Positions 50,017-59,335 of a stretch of DNA of 64,000 nucleotides are shown here, one piece after another. The DNA is from Arachnia propionica (GTDB lineage Bacteria; Actinomycetota; Actinomycetes; Propionibacteriales; Propionibacteriaceae): contig NZ_RQZG01000014.1 in the NCBI RefSeq assembly GCF_003859805.1, forward strand, positions 40,704-104,703. The letters run 5' to 3'. The notes beneath the pieces were generated by a model that was not told where the DNA came from, searched no databases, and saw nothing but the letters and a program-made list of their open reading frames with translations. The position numbers and the translations under genes are program-made. The stretch's first letter is position 1. Each line of letters opens with the position of its first letter.

Positions 50017-51381
50017 GTGGACCAGGACAAGACAGAACCTGACAGCAGATCAGGGCTGCTCATCGGCATCCTGCTGGCGGTGTTCGGGGTCGCCTTCCAG
50101 ATGGTGGGGGTCGTCGCCGCACTACCCGACGTGATGCGGGCACTCGACGGCGAGGCGCACTACGCATGGGCCTTCTCCGGGATGGTGATGGGCATGCTCC
50201 TGTCACTGCTGGTCGCAGGCCCCTACGCCGACCGGCGAGGCCCCTTGCGCCCCATGACCGTCGGCTTCGCGCTGTTCCTGCTCGGGTTGGTGGGCGCCAT
50301 GGTGGCCATCGACGTCCCCACCCTCATCGGAGCCAGAATCCTCCAGGGTCTGGGTGGGGGTGCGATGAACCTGTCCCTGTTCGTGGTGATCGCCCTGGGC
50401 TTCCCCGGGTCGCGACGCCCGACGGTGATGTCGTGGCTCAGCCTGTGCTGGGTGCTGCCCGCCTTCGTCGGTCCCCCGATCTCGGCCCTGCTCGTCCAGG
50501 TCAACTGGCGGCTGGTCTTCGTGCTCGGCATCCCGATCCTGATGGCCGCAGCCCTCCTGATGACCCCGCAGGTCAAACGTCTCCAGGCGGGATTTCAACC
50601 CGCCGAGGGCAGGACCCGCAACCCCGCCTGGGCGGTGGCGGTGGTCTCCGTCAGTCCGGCACTGCTGCAGCTGACCGGCATCCTGCCCCTGCCCTGGAGC
50701 ATCGCCTCCGGCGTGGCGGCGGTGCTCGGGCTGCTGATCGCGGTGCCAGCCGTGCTGCCGGAGCGGGTGCGTTCCCTGCGGCAGGGGCTGGGACCGATGG
50801 CTGCCACACGTGCCCTGCAGGCCGGGGCCTTCTTCGCGGCCGAGGCCTTCCTGCTGGTGGGGCTCCAGGACCTGCGAGGACTGAACGGGCTGCAGGCCGG
50901 GGTGGCGCTGACCATCGGTTCACTCGGGTGGAGCTGCGGCTCCTGGCTCCAGTCGAGGTCCTGGCTGCGCCTGCGACGCGACCAGATCATCACACTCGGC
51001 ACAGGTCTCGGCGTGCTCGGAATCGCCGGGCTCACCACATTCATGGTATGGACATGGGTACCGATCGTCGTCGCGGTGTTCGCGTGGGCCATCGCCGGAT
51101 GCGGCATGGGGTTGATGATGGCCAGCACCGCAGTGGCGACCATGGCGCTGTCGAGCCCACAGGAACAGGGCCGCAACTCCAGTGCCCTCCAGGTCTCGGA
51201 GACCCTGGGCAACTCGCTGCTGACCGCCGCCGCCGGAGCCGTCCACGCCGGACTGCTGGCGAGAGGGCTGCCATCGCTGGGATGGGTCTTCCTGGTGCTG
51301 CTGCTCGCCATCGTGACGGCCCTCGGTCTGTCCCTTCGGACCGGACCCATCCGGGACGAGGTCCCCGCTGGCGGCCGATGA
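50017..51381 (+). CDS. Major facilitator superfamily transporter
   Basis: A 454-residue (from GTG 50017) MFS protein with about 12-14 hydrophobic segments. The family A-motif-like GPYADRRGPLRPMTVGFAL follows the second segment. Features such as GARILQGLGGGAMNLSL and CWVLPAFVGPPISALLVQVNWRLVF are like drug:H+ antiporter-2 (EmrB-like) exporters. The substrate is unknown. ATG 49996 is an alternative start but would overlap the start codon of the divergent DUF3039 gene, so I prefer the GTG. Confidence 0.87.
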   Translation: MDQDKTEPDSRSGLLIGILLAVFGVAFQMVGVVAALPDVMRALDGEAHYAWAFSGMVMGMLLSLLVAGPYADRRGPLRPMTVGFALFLLGLVGAMVAIDVPTLIGARILQGLGGGAMNLSLFVVIALGFPGSRRPTVMSWLSLCWVLPAFVGPPISALLVQVNWRLVFVLGIPILMAAALLMTPQVKRLQAGFQPAEGRTRNPAWAVAVVSVSPALLQLTGILPLPWSIASGVAAVLGLLIAVPAVLPERVRSLRQGLGPMAATRALQAGAFFAAEAFLLVGLQDLRGLNGLQAGVALTIGSLGWSCGSWLQSRSWLRLRRDQIITLGTGLGVLGIAGLTTFMVWTWVPIVVAVFAWAIAGCGMGLMMASTAVATMALSSPQEQGRNSSALQVSETLGNSLLTAAAGAVHAGLLARGLPSLGWVFLVLLLAIVTALGLSLRTGPIRDEVPAGGR

Positions 51382-51405
51382 GTGGGCAATGGCATCCTTG
51401 GGGCC

Positions 51406-52077
51406 ATGGACTACGCCTCGACGCAACCACCCGCCGGTTGGTACCCCGACCCGGCGGGCAGTGGGGCCGAACGTTATTGGGACGGTTCCTCGTGGTCGCA
51501 CGTGACCCGGGCCTCCACGCGCAGCGATGAGCCGGGGCCGGGGCTCCGGACACAGTTCACCCCGGCTGGCTGGTGGGCCCGGGCCGCGGCCCTCGTCGTC
51601 GACATGGTGCTGCTGGCGATTCCCGGCTACCTGATCCTGCAGTGGCTGGCCCCCGGGGCCATCGACGCCATCGCGGAGTGGTTCCGACAGGTCTACCTCG
51701 TCACTGCGTCAGGGCGGACCCAGCTGCCCCCTGAACCCACCTCGGCGATGGAGGCCCTCAACCGTGCCGGTCTGGCCACGGCAGGGGTGACGGTGCTCTA
51801 CCGGACGGCCTTCGTCGCCTGGCGTGGCGCCACCGTGGGCAAGATGCTCCTCCGGTTGAGAGTGGTGCCGGCGCTGCAGCCGACGGCGAGCAGACCGGAT
51901 GCGATCAAGTCCGTGATGCGGGCCGTGGGGCAGGAGGTGCTCTCCATCGGGCTCCTCCTGCCCGTGGCCCTGGTCAGCTATCTGATGCCGTTGTTCACCG
52001 CCAGGAAACAGACCCTCCACGACATGGTGGCAGGCACCGTCGTGGTCAAGACCCCAACCTTGAGGAGCCCCCGTTGA
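51406..52077 (+). CDS. DUF2510-RDD domain membrane protein
   Basis: A 223-residue protein. The N-terminus carries a DUF2510 motif (PPAGWYPDPAGSGAERYWDGSSW, residues about 8-31), and an RDD domain follows with three hydrophobic segments (GWWARAAALVVDMVLLAIPGYLI; TVLYRTAFVAWRGATVGKMLLRL; VLSIGLLLPVALVSYLMPLFT) and the final TLHDMVAGTVVV. The role is unknown. The stop overlaps the malQ start (TTGA), so the two genes are coupled. Confidence 0.9.
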   Translation: MDYASTQPPAGWYPDPAGSGAERYWDGSSWSHVTRASTRSDEPGPGLRTQFTPAGWWARAAALVVDMVLLAIPGYLILQWLAPGAIDAIAEWFRQVYLVTASGRTQLPPEPTSAMEALNRAGLATAGVTVLYRTAFVAWRGATVGKMLLRLRVVPALQPTASRPDAIKSVMRAVGQEVLSIGLLLPVALVSYLMPLFTARKQTLHDMVAGTVVVKTPTLRSPR

Positions 52078-54188
52078 CCCCGCTGTCGAATGATCTGCAC
52101 CAGCTGGCCGAGCAGGTCGGGATCGCCCGTGAATTCTGGGACTGGAAAGGCAACCACACCGTCATCTCGCGTGAGACCGTCGTCGCCGTGCTGGCTGCGA
52201 TGGGCATCGAGGCCGACACCGACGAGGCCTGCCGGGCCGCACTGGAACAGCTGGAGGCCGAGGCCTGGCTTCGAGTGGTGAAACCCTGCACCGTCGTGGA
52301 GCAGGGACACGAGGTCACCGTCGACGTCCACGTTCCGGCCGGAACCGGGGTGGAGGTGCATCTGGTGCTGGAGAACGGTCAGGTACGTGCTGGACAGCAG
52401 CTGGAGAACTGGACCCCGGACCGCGAGGTCCGGGGCAGGTGGCGTGGCGAGGCGACCTTCGGTTTCGGTGCCGACCTGCCGCTCGGCTACCACCGGGTGC
52501 AGATCCGCGGTGTGGAGGGCGAGTTCCAGGCCAGCGTCATCGTGGTCCCCACCTTCGTCGGTTTCCCGGAGCGGATGCAGGACAACCGGGTCTGGGGGTA
52601 CGCCACCCAGCTGTACAGCCTCACCTCGAAGCGCTCGTGGGGGATGGGGGACTTCCAGGATCTGGCCGATCTGGGGACCTGGGCCGGGGGGGAGCAGGGG
52701 GCCGGTTTCGTGCTGGTCAACCCGCTGCACGCCGCCCAGCCGGTGGCTCCCATCGAGCCGTCACCGTACCTCCCGGCCAGCAGGCGATTCCTGAGCCCGC
52801 TCTACATCAGGCCCGAGGCGATCCCGGAGTACGTGGATCTGGACAAGGGGGCGACGGCGGCGATCAAGGCCGCCCGGAAATCCGTGCGGGGTGATGGGCT
52901 CTCCATCGACCGGGACGCCATCTGGGAGGCGAAGAAGGCCGCGTTGTGGACCATCTTCCAGGTCAGGCGACGTCCGGCACGCGAACTGTCCTTCACCACC
53001 TTCAAGCGTCGCTCGGGGGCTGCCCTGCGCGACTTCGCGACGTGGAGCGTGCTGTGCGAGCACCACGGGGTGGACTGGCGGAACTGGCCCGAGCCACTGC
53101 AGGATCCCCACTCCGAGGAGACCCGGGACTTCGCGACCAGCCATGCGGAACGCGTCGAGTTCTTCGCCTGGCTGCAGTGGACGGCACAGCAGCAGCTGTC
53201 CGCCGCTCAGACGGCCACCGAGGAGGCCGGGATGGCGCTCGGAGTGCTGGCAGACCTGGCGGTGGGTGTCAGCGTCTCCAGCGCCGAGACCTGGCTGATG
53301 CGTGACGTCTACGCATCCGGGGTCACCGTCGGGGCACCCCCGGACCAGTACAACCAGGCCGGTCAGGACTGGGGGCAGCCACCGTGGAACCCCCGCCGTC
53401 TCGAGGAACTGGCCTACGAACCCTTCCGCGAGATGGTGCGTGCCGCACTGCACCGCGTCGGAGGCCTGCGGATCGACCACATCATCGGACTGTTCCGGTT
53501 GTGGTGGGTGCCGCAGGGGCTCGGCCCGGCGGGTGGGACCTACGTCCGCTACGACCACGACGCGACGATCGGGATCCTTGCCCTGGAGGCCCACCGGGCG
53601 CAGGCGCTGGTGGTGGGGGAGGACCTCGGCACCGTCGAGCCGTGGGTCAGGCAGTACCTGGCCCGACGGGGCATCCTCGGCACCGGGGTGATGTGGTGGG
53701 AGTACGACCGGGAGGGGAACCTCCAGGCACCCGAGAACTGGCGGGAGTACTCGATGGCCTCGGTGACCACCCACGACCTGCCCCCGACGGTGGGCTACCT
53801 CGAGGGCGGCCACGTCGAGTTGCGCCACGAGCTGGGCATCCTCACCGAGCCGTTGGCCGACGAACTCGCGGCGGCCCGTGGGGAACGGGAGATGTGGGTG
53901 GCCCGGCTCATCGAGTTCGGGGTCCTGGCCCCGGACCAGGCCGAGGACCCGGTCGAGGTCATGCTGGCCCTGCACCGCTACCTGGGGCTGACCCGCGCCA
54001 AGGTCCTGGTCGCGGCCCTGGCGGACGCCGTGGGTGAGAGACGCACCCAGAACCAGCCGGGAACGATGAACGAGTACCCCAACTGGCGGGTCCCGCTCGG
54101 TGACGCCACGGGTGAGGTGATCCGGTTGGAGGACATCTTCACCGCAGAACTTCCCACCCGGGTGGCCGCAGCGATCCGCAACCACTGA
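52074..54188 (+). CDS. malQ: 4-alpha-glucanotransferase
   Basis: A 704-residue GH77 amylomaltase (EC 2.4.1.25) starting at TTG 52074 with GAGGAG upstream. An N-terminal ~160-residue extension (actinobacterial type, beta-sandwich like) precedes the barrel. Catalytic regions are LRIDHIIGLFRLWWVPQG (nucleophile Asp), LVVGEDLGTVEPWVRQYL (acid/base Glu) and MASVTTHDLPPTVGYLEG (stabilising Asp). It rearranges maltodextrins during glycogen and maltose metabolism in the cytoplasm. No other maltose or glycogen gene is adjacent. Confidence 0.95.
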   Translation: MTPLSNDLHQLAEQVGIAREFWDWKGNHTVISRETVVAVLAAMGIEADTDEACRAALEQLEAEAWLRVVKPCTVVEQGHEVTVDVHVPAGTGVEVHLVLENGQVRAGQQLENWTPDREVRGRWRGEATFGFGADLPLGYHRVQIRGVEGEFQASVIVVPTFVGFPERMQDNRVWGYATQLYSLTSKRSWGMGDFQDLADLGTWAGGEQGAGFVLVNPLHAAQPVAPIEPSPYLPASRRFLSPLYIRPEAIPEYVDLDKGATAAIKAARKSVRGDGLSIDRDAIWEAKKAALWTIFQVRRRPARELSFTTFKRRSGAALRDFATWSVLCEHHGVDWRNWPEPLQDPHSEETRDFATSHAERVEFFAWLQWTAQQQLSAAQTATEEAGMALGVLADLAVGVSVSSAETWLMRDVYASGVTVGAPPDQYNQAGQDWGQPPWNPRRLEELAYEPFREMVRAALHRVGGLRIDHIIGLFRLWWVPQGLGPAGGTYVRYDHDATIGILALEAHRAQALVVGEDLGTVEPWVRQYLARRGILGTGVMWWEYDREGNLQAPENWREYSMASVTTHDLPPTVGYLEGGHVELRHELGILTEPLADELAAARGEREMWVARLIEFGVLAPDQAEDPVEVMLALHRYLGLTRAKVLVAALADAVGERRTQNQPGTMNEYPNWRVPLGDATGEVIRLEDIFTAELPTRVAAAIRNH

Positions 54189-54221
54189 GGGCCGAAGAGG
54201 CGACGGTTCACGACGTCGGAC

Positions 54222-54766
54222 TCAGGAGGCGGATCCCTCGGCATCGGCCATGAGCCAGGCCTCTGTCATGGTGTGGACGATCCGAAGCAGAAACAGGGGA
54301 TTCGCAGGGATCTCCGTCAGTGACTTCTCACGCGGTGAAACCGGGTGGTGGCCGTCGGAGTGCCCTTTCACGACGACCAGGGCGATCAGGGCCAGCAGGG
54401 AGGGCACGGCCGCCTTGAGGGCGGTCGCCATGCGACGCAGCCATGCTTCCCGTGTCCGTTTCGGCGTTCCGCTCACCTCGGCGATCATGGTGCTGCCGAA
54501 CTCCTTGGTGCTGAACAGCCCTGCCAGCCCGAGGGGTGCGGATGATCTGCGGCACGGGATGGAAGTGTCTCACCTTGGCGCAATGGTCCGCGATGGAGCG
54601 ACTCCTGATCGGCCGAGATCTGCTCAAGGTGGGTCTGGAGCATCCGGTCAGGGTCCGAGGCGTCGAACCGGTCCGGACGGGGCAGGAGGATCTCACCGTC
54701 CTTCTTCACGGTTTCTCGAACCACCTGGGACTGGTTCCTGCCGACCGAGCATCCTTTGACGGCCAA
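54222..54766 (-). pseudogene. Probable decayed gene region, possibly DUF4276-like remnant
   Basis: Between malQ and murD lies about 735 bp with no intact convincing gene. On the minus strand two short frames overlap by ATGA (54485-54766, 93 codons from TTG; 54222-54488, 88 codons from ATG). The second contains a hydrophobic stretch (VPSLLALIALVVVKG) and ends in LLRIVHTMTEAWLMADAEG, which resembles the EAWLLAD motif of DUF4276 proteins but stops right after it. The first has a plausible coding stretch (KKDGEILLPRPDRFDASDPD). I read this as a frameshifted and truncated gene, while two small real genes are possible. 54767-54923 shows nothing clear. Confidence 0.35.
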
Positions 54767-54923
54767 CTCGAGGACCAGACGGTCTCACCGTCTCGCAGCG
54801 TCACCCCGATGCCCGGCTCACCTCTGTGATGATGTCGGGCGAACAGGCAACAGGGCCTGCACAGGCCGCCTCCCGGGCGGGCGACGTCGCCGAGAAAACG
54901 GATTTTGCACCAGGTGACGAGGA

Positions 54924-56231
54924 TCAGGCCAGGGCTGCGTCCCGGAAGGCCTTGGAGCGGTCCCGGTAGTCGGTGAACTCGTCGAAGCTCGGGGCGCACG
55001 GTGACAGCAGCACGACGGCGTCGGTGAGGGTGCTGGTGCGGGCCCGCCGCATCGCATCGGCGAAACCGTCCGCCTTGACGAGACCCGGGATCCGGCCGTC
55101 GGCCTCGTCGGCGAAACGATGTCCGGCCGGACCGATGGTCAGCACCTGCGTCGGGGCCTCACGTGAGGCCAGGAAGTCGATCAGGGGGCCGAACGGCAGA
55201 TCCCGCTCCGAGCCGCCCAGGATCAGCACGACGGGAGAGTCCGGATACGTGGTGAGGGCCGCAGTCACCGCCTGTGGGTTGGTGGCCAGGCTGTCATCCA
55301 CCCAGGTGCGGCCGTCGTTCGACGGCACCACCTGCAGCCGGTGCTCCAACGGCTGGACCTCCTTGAGGGAGCCCAACGCCGTGGACGCGTCGAGATCGTC
55401 GCCACACCAAGCCGTCGCCGCGGCAAGGGCCAGCGCGGCGTTGCCCACGTTGTGGCGGCCACGCAGCGGCAACTCATCGGAGCTGAGTTCGCCCACCCCC
55501 TGCCAGATGATGCTCTCAGCGGTGACGTGGAGCCCGAGCCCGGCCGGGGTCAACAGTTTGGCCCGCGGGGCGACCAACGCGGCTCGCTCCCGCAGTTCGG
55601 GCTGCAGGTCTGAGACCACCACGACCTCGGGATCATGGGCGAGGAGGTTGAACTTGTCGTCCCGGTAGGCCTCGAGACCGCCGTGCCAGGGCAGGTGCTC
55701 GGGGAACAAGGACGTGACCACGGCGACCCGGGGGGAGGTCGTCAGGGAGGAGGCCTGATAGCTGGAGACCTCCATCACCGCCACCTGATCCTCACGCAAC
55801 ACACCGGTCACCGCGGTGCCGACATTGCCGACCAGCCGCGAGTCCCAGCCGAGCGTTGCAAGGATGTGGCTCGTGACCATCGAGGTGGTGGACTTGCCCT
55901 TGGTCCCCGTCACCCCGATCACCCGGGCCCGGTTGACCCCCAGCCACAGATCCGACAGCGAGGTGAGCCGCACCCCGGCCGCAGTCAGCCGTCGGAACTC
56001 CTCGGAGGTCTTCGGGATGCCCGGGGACTTCACCACCACGTCAGCGCCCAGCAGGGCCTCGAGGCCCGCCTGACCGGATGCCCCGGGCAGCCCCTCCGGG
56101 AGGGTGCCGGAACCGGTGACCGCCACCGTCGCCTCGATTCCGCGAGTGGTCAGCTCCTCCATGGCAGCGAGGCCCTCACGCCCCGCCCCCCACACGACGA
56201 CCCGTCGGTGGTGAAGATCCTCAAACCGCAC
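54924..56231 (-). CDS. murD: MurD-type ligase, probably UDP-MurNAc-L-Ala:L-glutamate ligase (MurD2)
   Basis: A 435-residue Mur ligase. The N-terminal Rossmann-like domain has VVVWGAGREGLAAMEEL, the P-loop is GVTGTKGKSTTSM (about 106-118), EVSSYQASSL and the RHNVGNAALALAAA region bind ATP and substrate, and the C-terminal domain has LGGSERDLPFGPL and LSPCAPSFDEFTDYRDRSKAF. GTG 56231 overlaps the end of the murL-like gene by 11 bp. Ordinary MurD adds D-Glu. Fusion in one operon with a MurL-type epimerase argues that this is the MurD2 form described in Xanthomonas, adding L-Glu. It is not in a dcw cluster. Confidence 0.85.
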   Translation of the reverse strand: MRFEDLHHRRVVVWGAGREGLAAMEELTTRGIEATVAVTGSGTLPEGLPGASGQAGLEALLGADVVVKSPGIPKTSEEFRRLTAAGVRLTSLSDLWLGVNRARVIGVTGTKGKSTTSMVTSHILATLGWDSRLVGNVGTAVTGVLREDQVAVMEVSSYQASSLTTSPRVAVVTSLFPEHLPWHGGLEAYRDDKFNLLAHDPEVVVVSDLQPELRERAALVAPRAKLLTPAGLGLHVTAESIIWQGVGELSSDELPLRGRHNVGNAALALAAATAWCGDDLDASTALGSLKEVQPLEHRLQVVPSNDGRTWVDDSLATNPQAVTAALTTYPDSPVVLILGGSERDLPFGPLIDFLASREAPTQVLTIGPAGHRFADEADGRIPGLVKADGFADAMRRARTSTLTDAVVLLSPCAPSFDEFTDYRDRSKAFRDAALA

Positions 56232-57567
56232 GAGCGACCTCCTCGAAGCGCTCCGGCAGGCAGTGTTCGTCGCTCTGCCAGGCGAACACCCGCTCCAGCT
56301 CCACCTGGCTGGCAGCGACCCCGGCCAGACCGGGGGCGGTCAGCGCCGGATGCCCGGCCCAGTCCGGATGCTCCCGCAGCAGGGTCAGCGCGACCCGGCA
56401 CTCGTCGGGTTCGCCGACGCACTCGAAAGGTTTGAGGGTGCCCTCGGCCCCCAGCAGATCGACGAAACCGTCTTGCTGGGACCCGTCGGCCAGCAGGTCC
56501 TTGCCGCCCCAGATGTCGAGCAGCTCCTCACGCGGCAGGAACGGGGCCAGGATCAGGAACACGAAGCGGCACTTCGGGCAGTCCCCGCACCACGTCGCCC
56601 CGTCACCGGCGGCCATGCGGTAGGCGCGGTTGCAGCTGGTGAAGATCGGATGGTAGCTGCGGTGTTCGGCGAACCGACGCGCCACCCTGAGCTCGGTGAG
56701 GGGCCGCAGCAGGGAGAAATAGGTGGGTCCCTCGGCGGGCAGCACGTCCCGCAGCAGGGTCTCGAAACCGATCCCCTTGCTCCACTGGTGGTTGACCACC
56801 TGCCCCTGCCACTCGACGTTGCCGAAGGATGCGCTGGCCTCATTGCTGAACACCACCGCATCGCAGCCGGTCGCCACCGCGGTCAGCAACGAGATGAGCG
56901 AGTTGATGGCGGTGACGGGGACGTGCCCGTTCGGAACCCCCTCCGCGTTCAACTCCAGCAGGCGCGGGTCGATCTGGCGTGTCACCTCGTGCAGCGGCCG
57001 CCCGGCCACCCGCGCCGTGTCGTGCTGGGGGCGCTTCGGGTTCACCGCGATGAGGTGCACATCCACCCCGGAGTCACGCAGTGCCTCGATGGTGACGATG
57101 GAGTCCTTCCCGCCCCCCACCGGGACCAGGGTCCGCGAGATGGGGCGATCCGAGGCGACCCCCCGCTGCCAGCGATCCTGCAGGCGTGGGCTCAGGATCT
57201 CCGGGTGCAGCGCCTCAGGAAGGTCATTGGTGTAGGCGAACTCTCCCAGGCCACCGGAGATGACGGCGGTGAGGAAATCGTGTTCCGGACCGGTGAGCCC
57301 GTCCGGCACCACGACCACACACGGGGTGAAGGCCTTGTAGTAGCTCGGTGACGCGGCCAACGACAGCAACCGGAGCAGCGCCTTGACGACTTTGGCCGGG
57401 GCCTTCTCGGGGGCAGCCGGGAGAGTGATCTGTTCCTCGAAACGGATCGGGCGGCCATCGGGGAGGACCCCGACGTAGGGCAGCCGGATCAGCTCTTTCT
57501 CCAGGATCGGGGAGTGGATCTCGAAGCGGGGGCAGTCCTCGGTGCCATCCCAAGCAGTACGCAACAC
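56221..57567 (-). CDS. murL: MurL-type UDP-MurNAc-L-Ala-L-Glu epimerase
   Basis: A 448-residue protein resembling MurL, which epimerises the terminal L-Glu of UDP-MurNAc-L-Ala-L-Glu to D-Glu with ATP. Supportive motifs are the PP-loop-like PVGGGKDSIVTIEAL (residues 149-163), CDAVVFSNEASASFGNVEWQGQ, VNHQWSKGIGFE, and a metal- or redox-type cluster CGDCPKCRFVF (C327, C330, C333) preceded by C312 in TSCNRAYR. GTG 57567 is the start, with a leaderless -10. The 3' end overlaps the MurD gene. Together they replace glutamate racemase (MurI) in known systems. Confidence 0.85.
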   Translation of the reverse strand: MLRTAWDGTEDCPRFEIHSPILEKELIRLPYVGVLPDGRPIRFEEQITLPAAPEKAPAKVVKALLRLLSLAASPSYYKAFTPCVVVVPDGLTGPEHDFLTAVISGGLGEFAYTNDLPEALHPEILSPRLQDRWQRGVASDRPISRTLVPVGGGKDSIVTIEALRDSGVDVHLIAVNPKRPQHDTARVAGRPLHEVTRQIDPRLLELNAEGVPNGHVPVTAINSLISLLTAVATGCDAVVFSNEASASFGNVEWQGQVVNHQWSKGIGFETLLRDVLPAEGPTYFSLLRPLTELRVARRFAEHRSYHPIFTSCNRAYRMAAGDGATWCGDCPKCRFVFLILAPFLPREELLDIWGGKDLLADGSQQDGFVDLLGAEGTLKPFECVGEPDECRVALTLLREHPDWAGHPALTAPGLAGVAASQVELERVFAWQSDEHCLPERFEEVARAV

Positions 57568-57574
57568 GGCCTAG

Positions 57575-57580
57575 ATGCTA
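57575..57580 (-). promoter_or_regulatory. -10 element of a leaderless promoter (murL-murD operon)
   Basis: TAGCAT on the minus strand lies 7 nt before the GTG at 57567, in the 19-bp gap after the pncB stop. The operon therefore has its own start although pncB is transcribed toward it. Confidence 0.6.
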
Positions 57581-57586
57581 CCCGGG

Positions 57587-58939
57587 TCACAGATTGGCCG
57601 GACGGGGTGCGGCCTGGTACGGGTTCGTGGTCTGGGTGCCCGAGCCGTCGAGGATGATCGTCTCGATGGCCGGGTCGCCTCTGCTGATCCGCAATGCCGA
57701 CAGGGGCAGCTCCGCCAGGGACTCGGCATGCCGGGTACGGGCGTCCTCGAGGGAGAACTCGGCGACACGCACCCCGTCACGCACCAGATCCACCAGGAGG
57801 TCACGGTCGTTGCCGTCGTTCACCGGTGGGGTACCCAGTCCGATGATCTCGGCCTCCGCGCGGCCGTCCTCGCCCAGGCGACGCATCGCGAACTTCCTGC
57901 CTCCCAGGGTGTTCTTCCCCTTCGACTTCTTGCCGACCGGCACCATCGGTGCGGTGCGGTCGTCGGAGTCGGCGCGTGCCACCAGCTTGTAGACGAAGCC
58001 ACAGGTGGGATGACCGGAACCCGTGACCAGGGAGGTGCCGACCCCGAAACCGTCGACGGGGGCGCCACGCAGGGCGGCGATCTGCCATTCGTCGAGATCC
58101 GAGGTGACCGTGATCCGGGTGTCGGTGGCTCCCAGGTCGTCCAGGAGGTCGCGCGCCCGGCGGGCCATGATCGGCAGGTCCCCGGAGTCCAGTCGGATCG
58201 CACCCAGCCTGCCCTCGGTCAGCTCCACCCCCTTGCGGATCGCGGCATCGACGTCGTAGGTGTCGACCAGGAGCGTGGTGTTCACCCCGAGCGCGGTGAG
58301 CTGGGCCCGGAACGCGTCCTCCTCGGTGTCGTGGAGCAGGGTGAAGGAGTGGGCGGCGGTGCCCATCGTCGGGATGCCGTACGAGCGTCCCGCCTCCAGG
58401 TTGGAGGTGGCGGAGAACCCGGCGATGTAGGCGGCCCGGGCGGCCCCGACGGCGGCCCACTCATGGGTGCGACGAGAGCCCATCTCGGCGCAGGGGCGTC
58501 CCTCGGCCATCGCCGTCATCCGGGATGCGGCCGCCGCGATGGCGGAGTCGTGGTTGTAGATCGACAGCAGCACCGTCTCCAGCAGGCAGGCCTCCGCGAA
58601 ACTGCCCTCCACGGACAGCACCGGTGATCCGGGGAAGTAGACCTCGCCCTCCGGGTAGCCCCAGATGTCTCCGTTGAAGCGGTAGTCGGCCAGCCATTCC
58701 GCGAGGTTCTCGCGGATGATTCCGCGCTCCAGCAGGAAGGCGAGCGTGGCCTCGTCGAACCGGAAGTCGTCGATGGCCTCCAGGGCCCGACCGAGCCCGG
58801 CGATGACACCGTAGCGGCGTCCCTCCGGAAGACGTCGGGTGAACAGGTCGAACAGGGAGTGCCGCCACGCGGTTCCCGCGTCGAGGGCGGCCTGGACCAT
58901 GGTCAGTTCGTAGTGATCGGTCAGCAGGGCTGTCGTCAT
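57587..58939 (-). CDS. pncB: Nicotinate phosphoribosyltransferase
   Basis: A 450-residue enzyme (EC 6.3.4.21) that salvages nicotinate into NAD. Hallmarks are [16 protein letters not shown] at the N-terminus, [29 protein letters not shown], the PRPP-site [19 protein letters not shown] and [12 protein letters not shown]. The start at 58939 is leaderless. It is divergent from clpS, as in M. tuberculosis (Rv1330c/Rv1331). Confidence 0.95.
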   Translation of the reverse strand: MTTALLTDHYELTMVQAALDAGTAWRHSLFDLFTRRLPEGRRYGVIAGLGRALEAIDDFRFDEATLAFLLERGIIRENLAEWLADYRFNGDIWGYPEGEVYFPGSPVLSVEGSFAEACLLETVLLSIYNHDSAIAAAASRMTAMAEGRPCAEMGSRRTHEWAAVGAARAAYIAGFSATSNLEAGRSYGIPTMGTAAHSFTLLHDTEEDAFRAQLTALGVNTTLLVDTYDVDAAIRKGVELTEGRLGAIRLDSGDLPIMARRARDLLDDLGATDTRITVTSDLDEWQIAALRGAPVDGFGVGTSLVTGSGHPTCGFVYKLVARADSDDRTAPMVPVGKKSKGKNTLGGRKFAMRRLGEDGRAEAEIIGLGTPPVNDGNDRDLLVDLVRDGVRVAEFSLEDARTRHAESLAELPLSALRISRGDPAIETIILDGSGTQTTNPYQAAPRPANL

Positions 58940-58945
58940 GGCTCA

Positions 58946-58951
58946 ACAGTA
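58946..58951 (-). promoter_or_regulatory. -10 element of a leaderless promoter (pncB)
   Basis: TACTGT on the minus strand lies 6 nt before the ATG at 58939. Confidence 0.7.
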
Positions 58952-59001
58952 GAGATTCCCTCCGGACGACGCCAGAAGCGGCATCGCATTGGGGCGGTGG
59001 G

Positions 59002-59007
59002 TACGAT
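59002..59007 (+). promoter_or_regulatory. -10 element of a leaderless promoter (clpS)
   Basis: TACGAT lies 7 nt before the ATG at 59015. The in-frame ATG at 59006 lies inside the box and is therefore unlikely to be the start. Confidence 0.65.
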
Positions 59008-59014
59008 GACGACC

Positions 59015-59335
59015 ATGGAATCCGTCTCGCCCCGTGTCCCTCGCGCTGCCGACGAGCAGCCCGAGGGAGGAGTAGCGGTCCTGGACGCCCCGGTCGAGCA
59101 GACCACGGGAGCCTGGGTGACGATCGTCTGGGATGACCCGGTCAACCTCATGGACTATGTCACCCACGTGTTCTGTGAGTACTTCGGCTACTCGGTCTCC
59201 AAGGCCCAGTCCCTGATGCTCCGGGTGCATCAGGAGGGCAAGGCCGTGGTCTCGATGGGCAACAAGGAGGCCATGGAACGCGACGTGATGGCCATGCAGG
59301 ACTACACGCTGTGGGCGACGATGGAGCAGATGTGA
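59015..59335 (+). CDS. clpS: ATP-dependent Clp protease adaptor ClpS
   Basis: A 106-residue adaptor. After a flexible acidic tail, the folded core starts at [22 protein letters not shown], which includes the N-degron pocket residues (DDPVN), followed by [23 protein letters not shown] and the C-terminal [17 protein letters not shown]. It delivers N-end-rule substrates to ClpC/ClpA-type unfoldases. The stop overlaps the DUF2017 start. Confidence 0.95.
   Translation: MESVSPRVPRAADEQPEGGVAVLDAPVEQTTGAWVTIVWDDPVNLMDYVTHVFCEYFGYSVSKAQSLMLRVHQEGKAVVSMGNKEAMERDVMAMQDYTLWATMEQM

Noticed and set aside
54250..54759. 169-codon plus-strand frame after malQ
   Set aside because: Ser/Arg/Pro-rich with no recognisable start signal or domain. 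The minus strand shows more protein-like stretches in the same interval.
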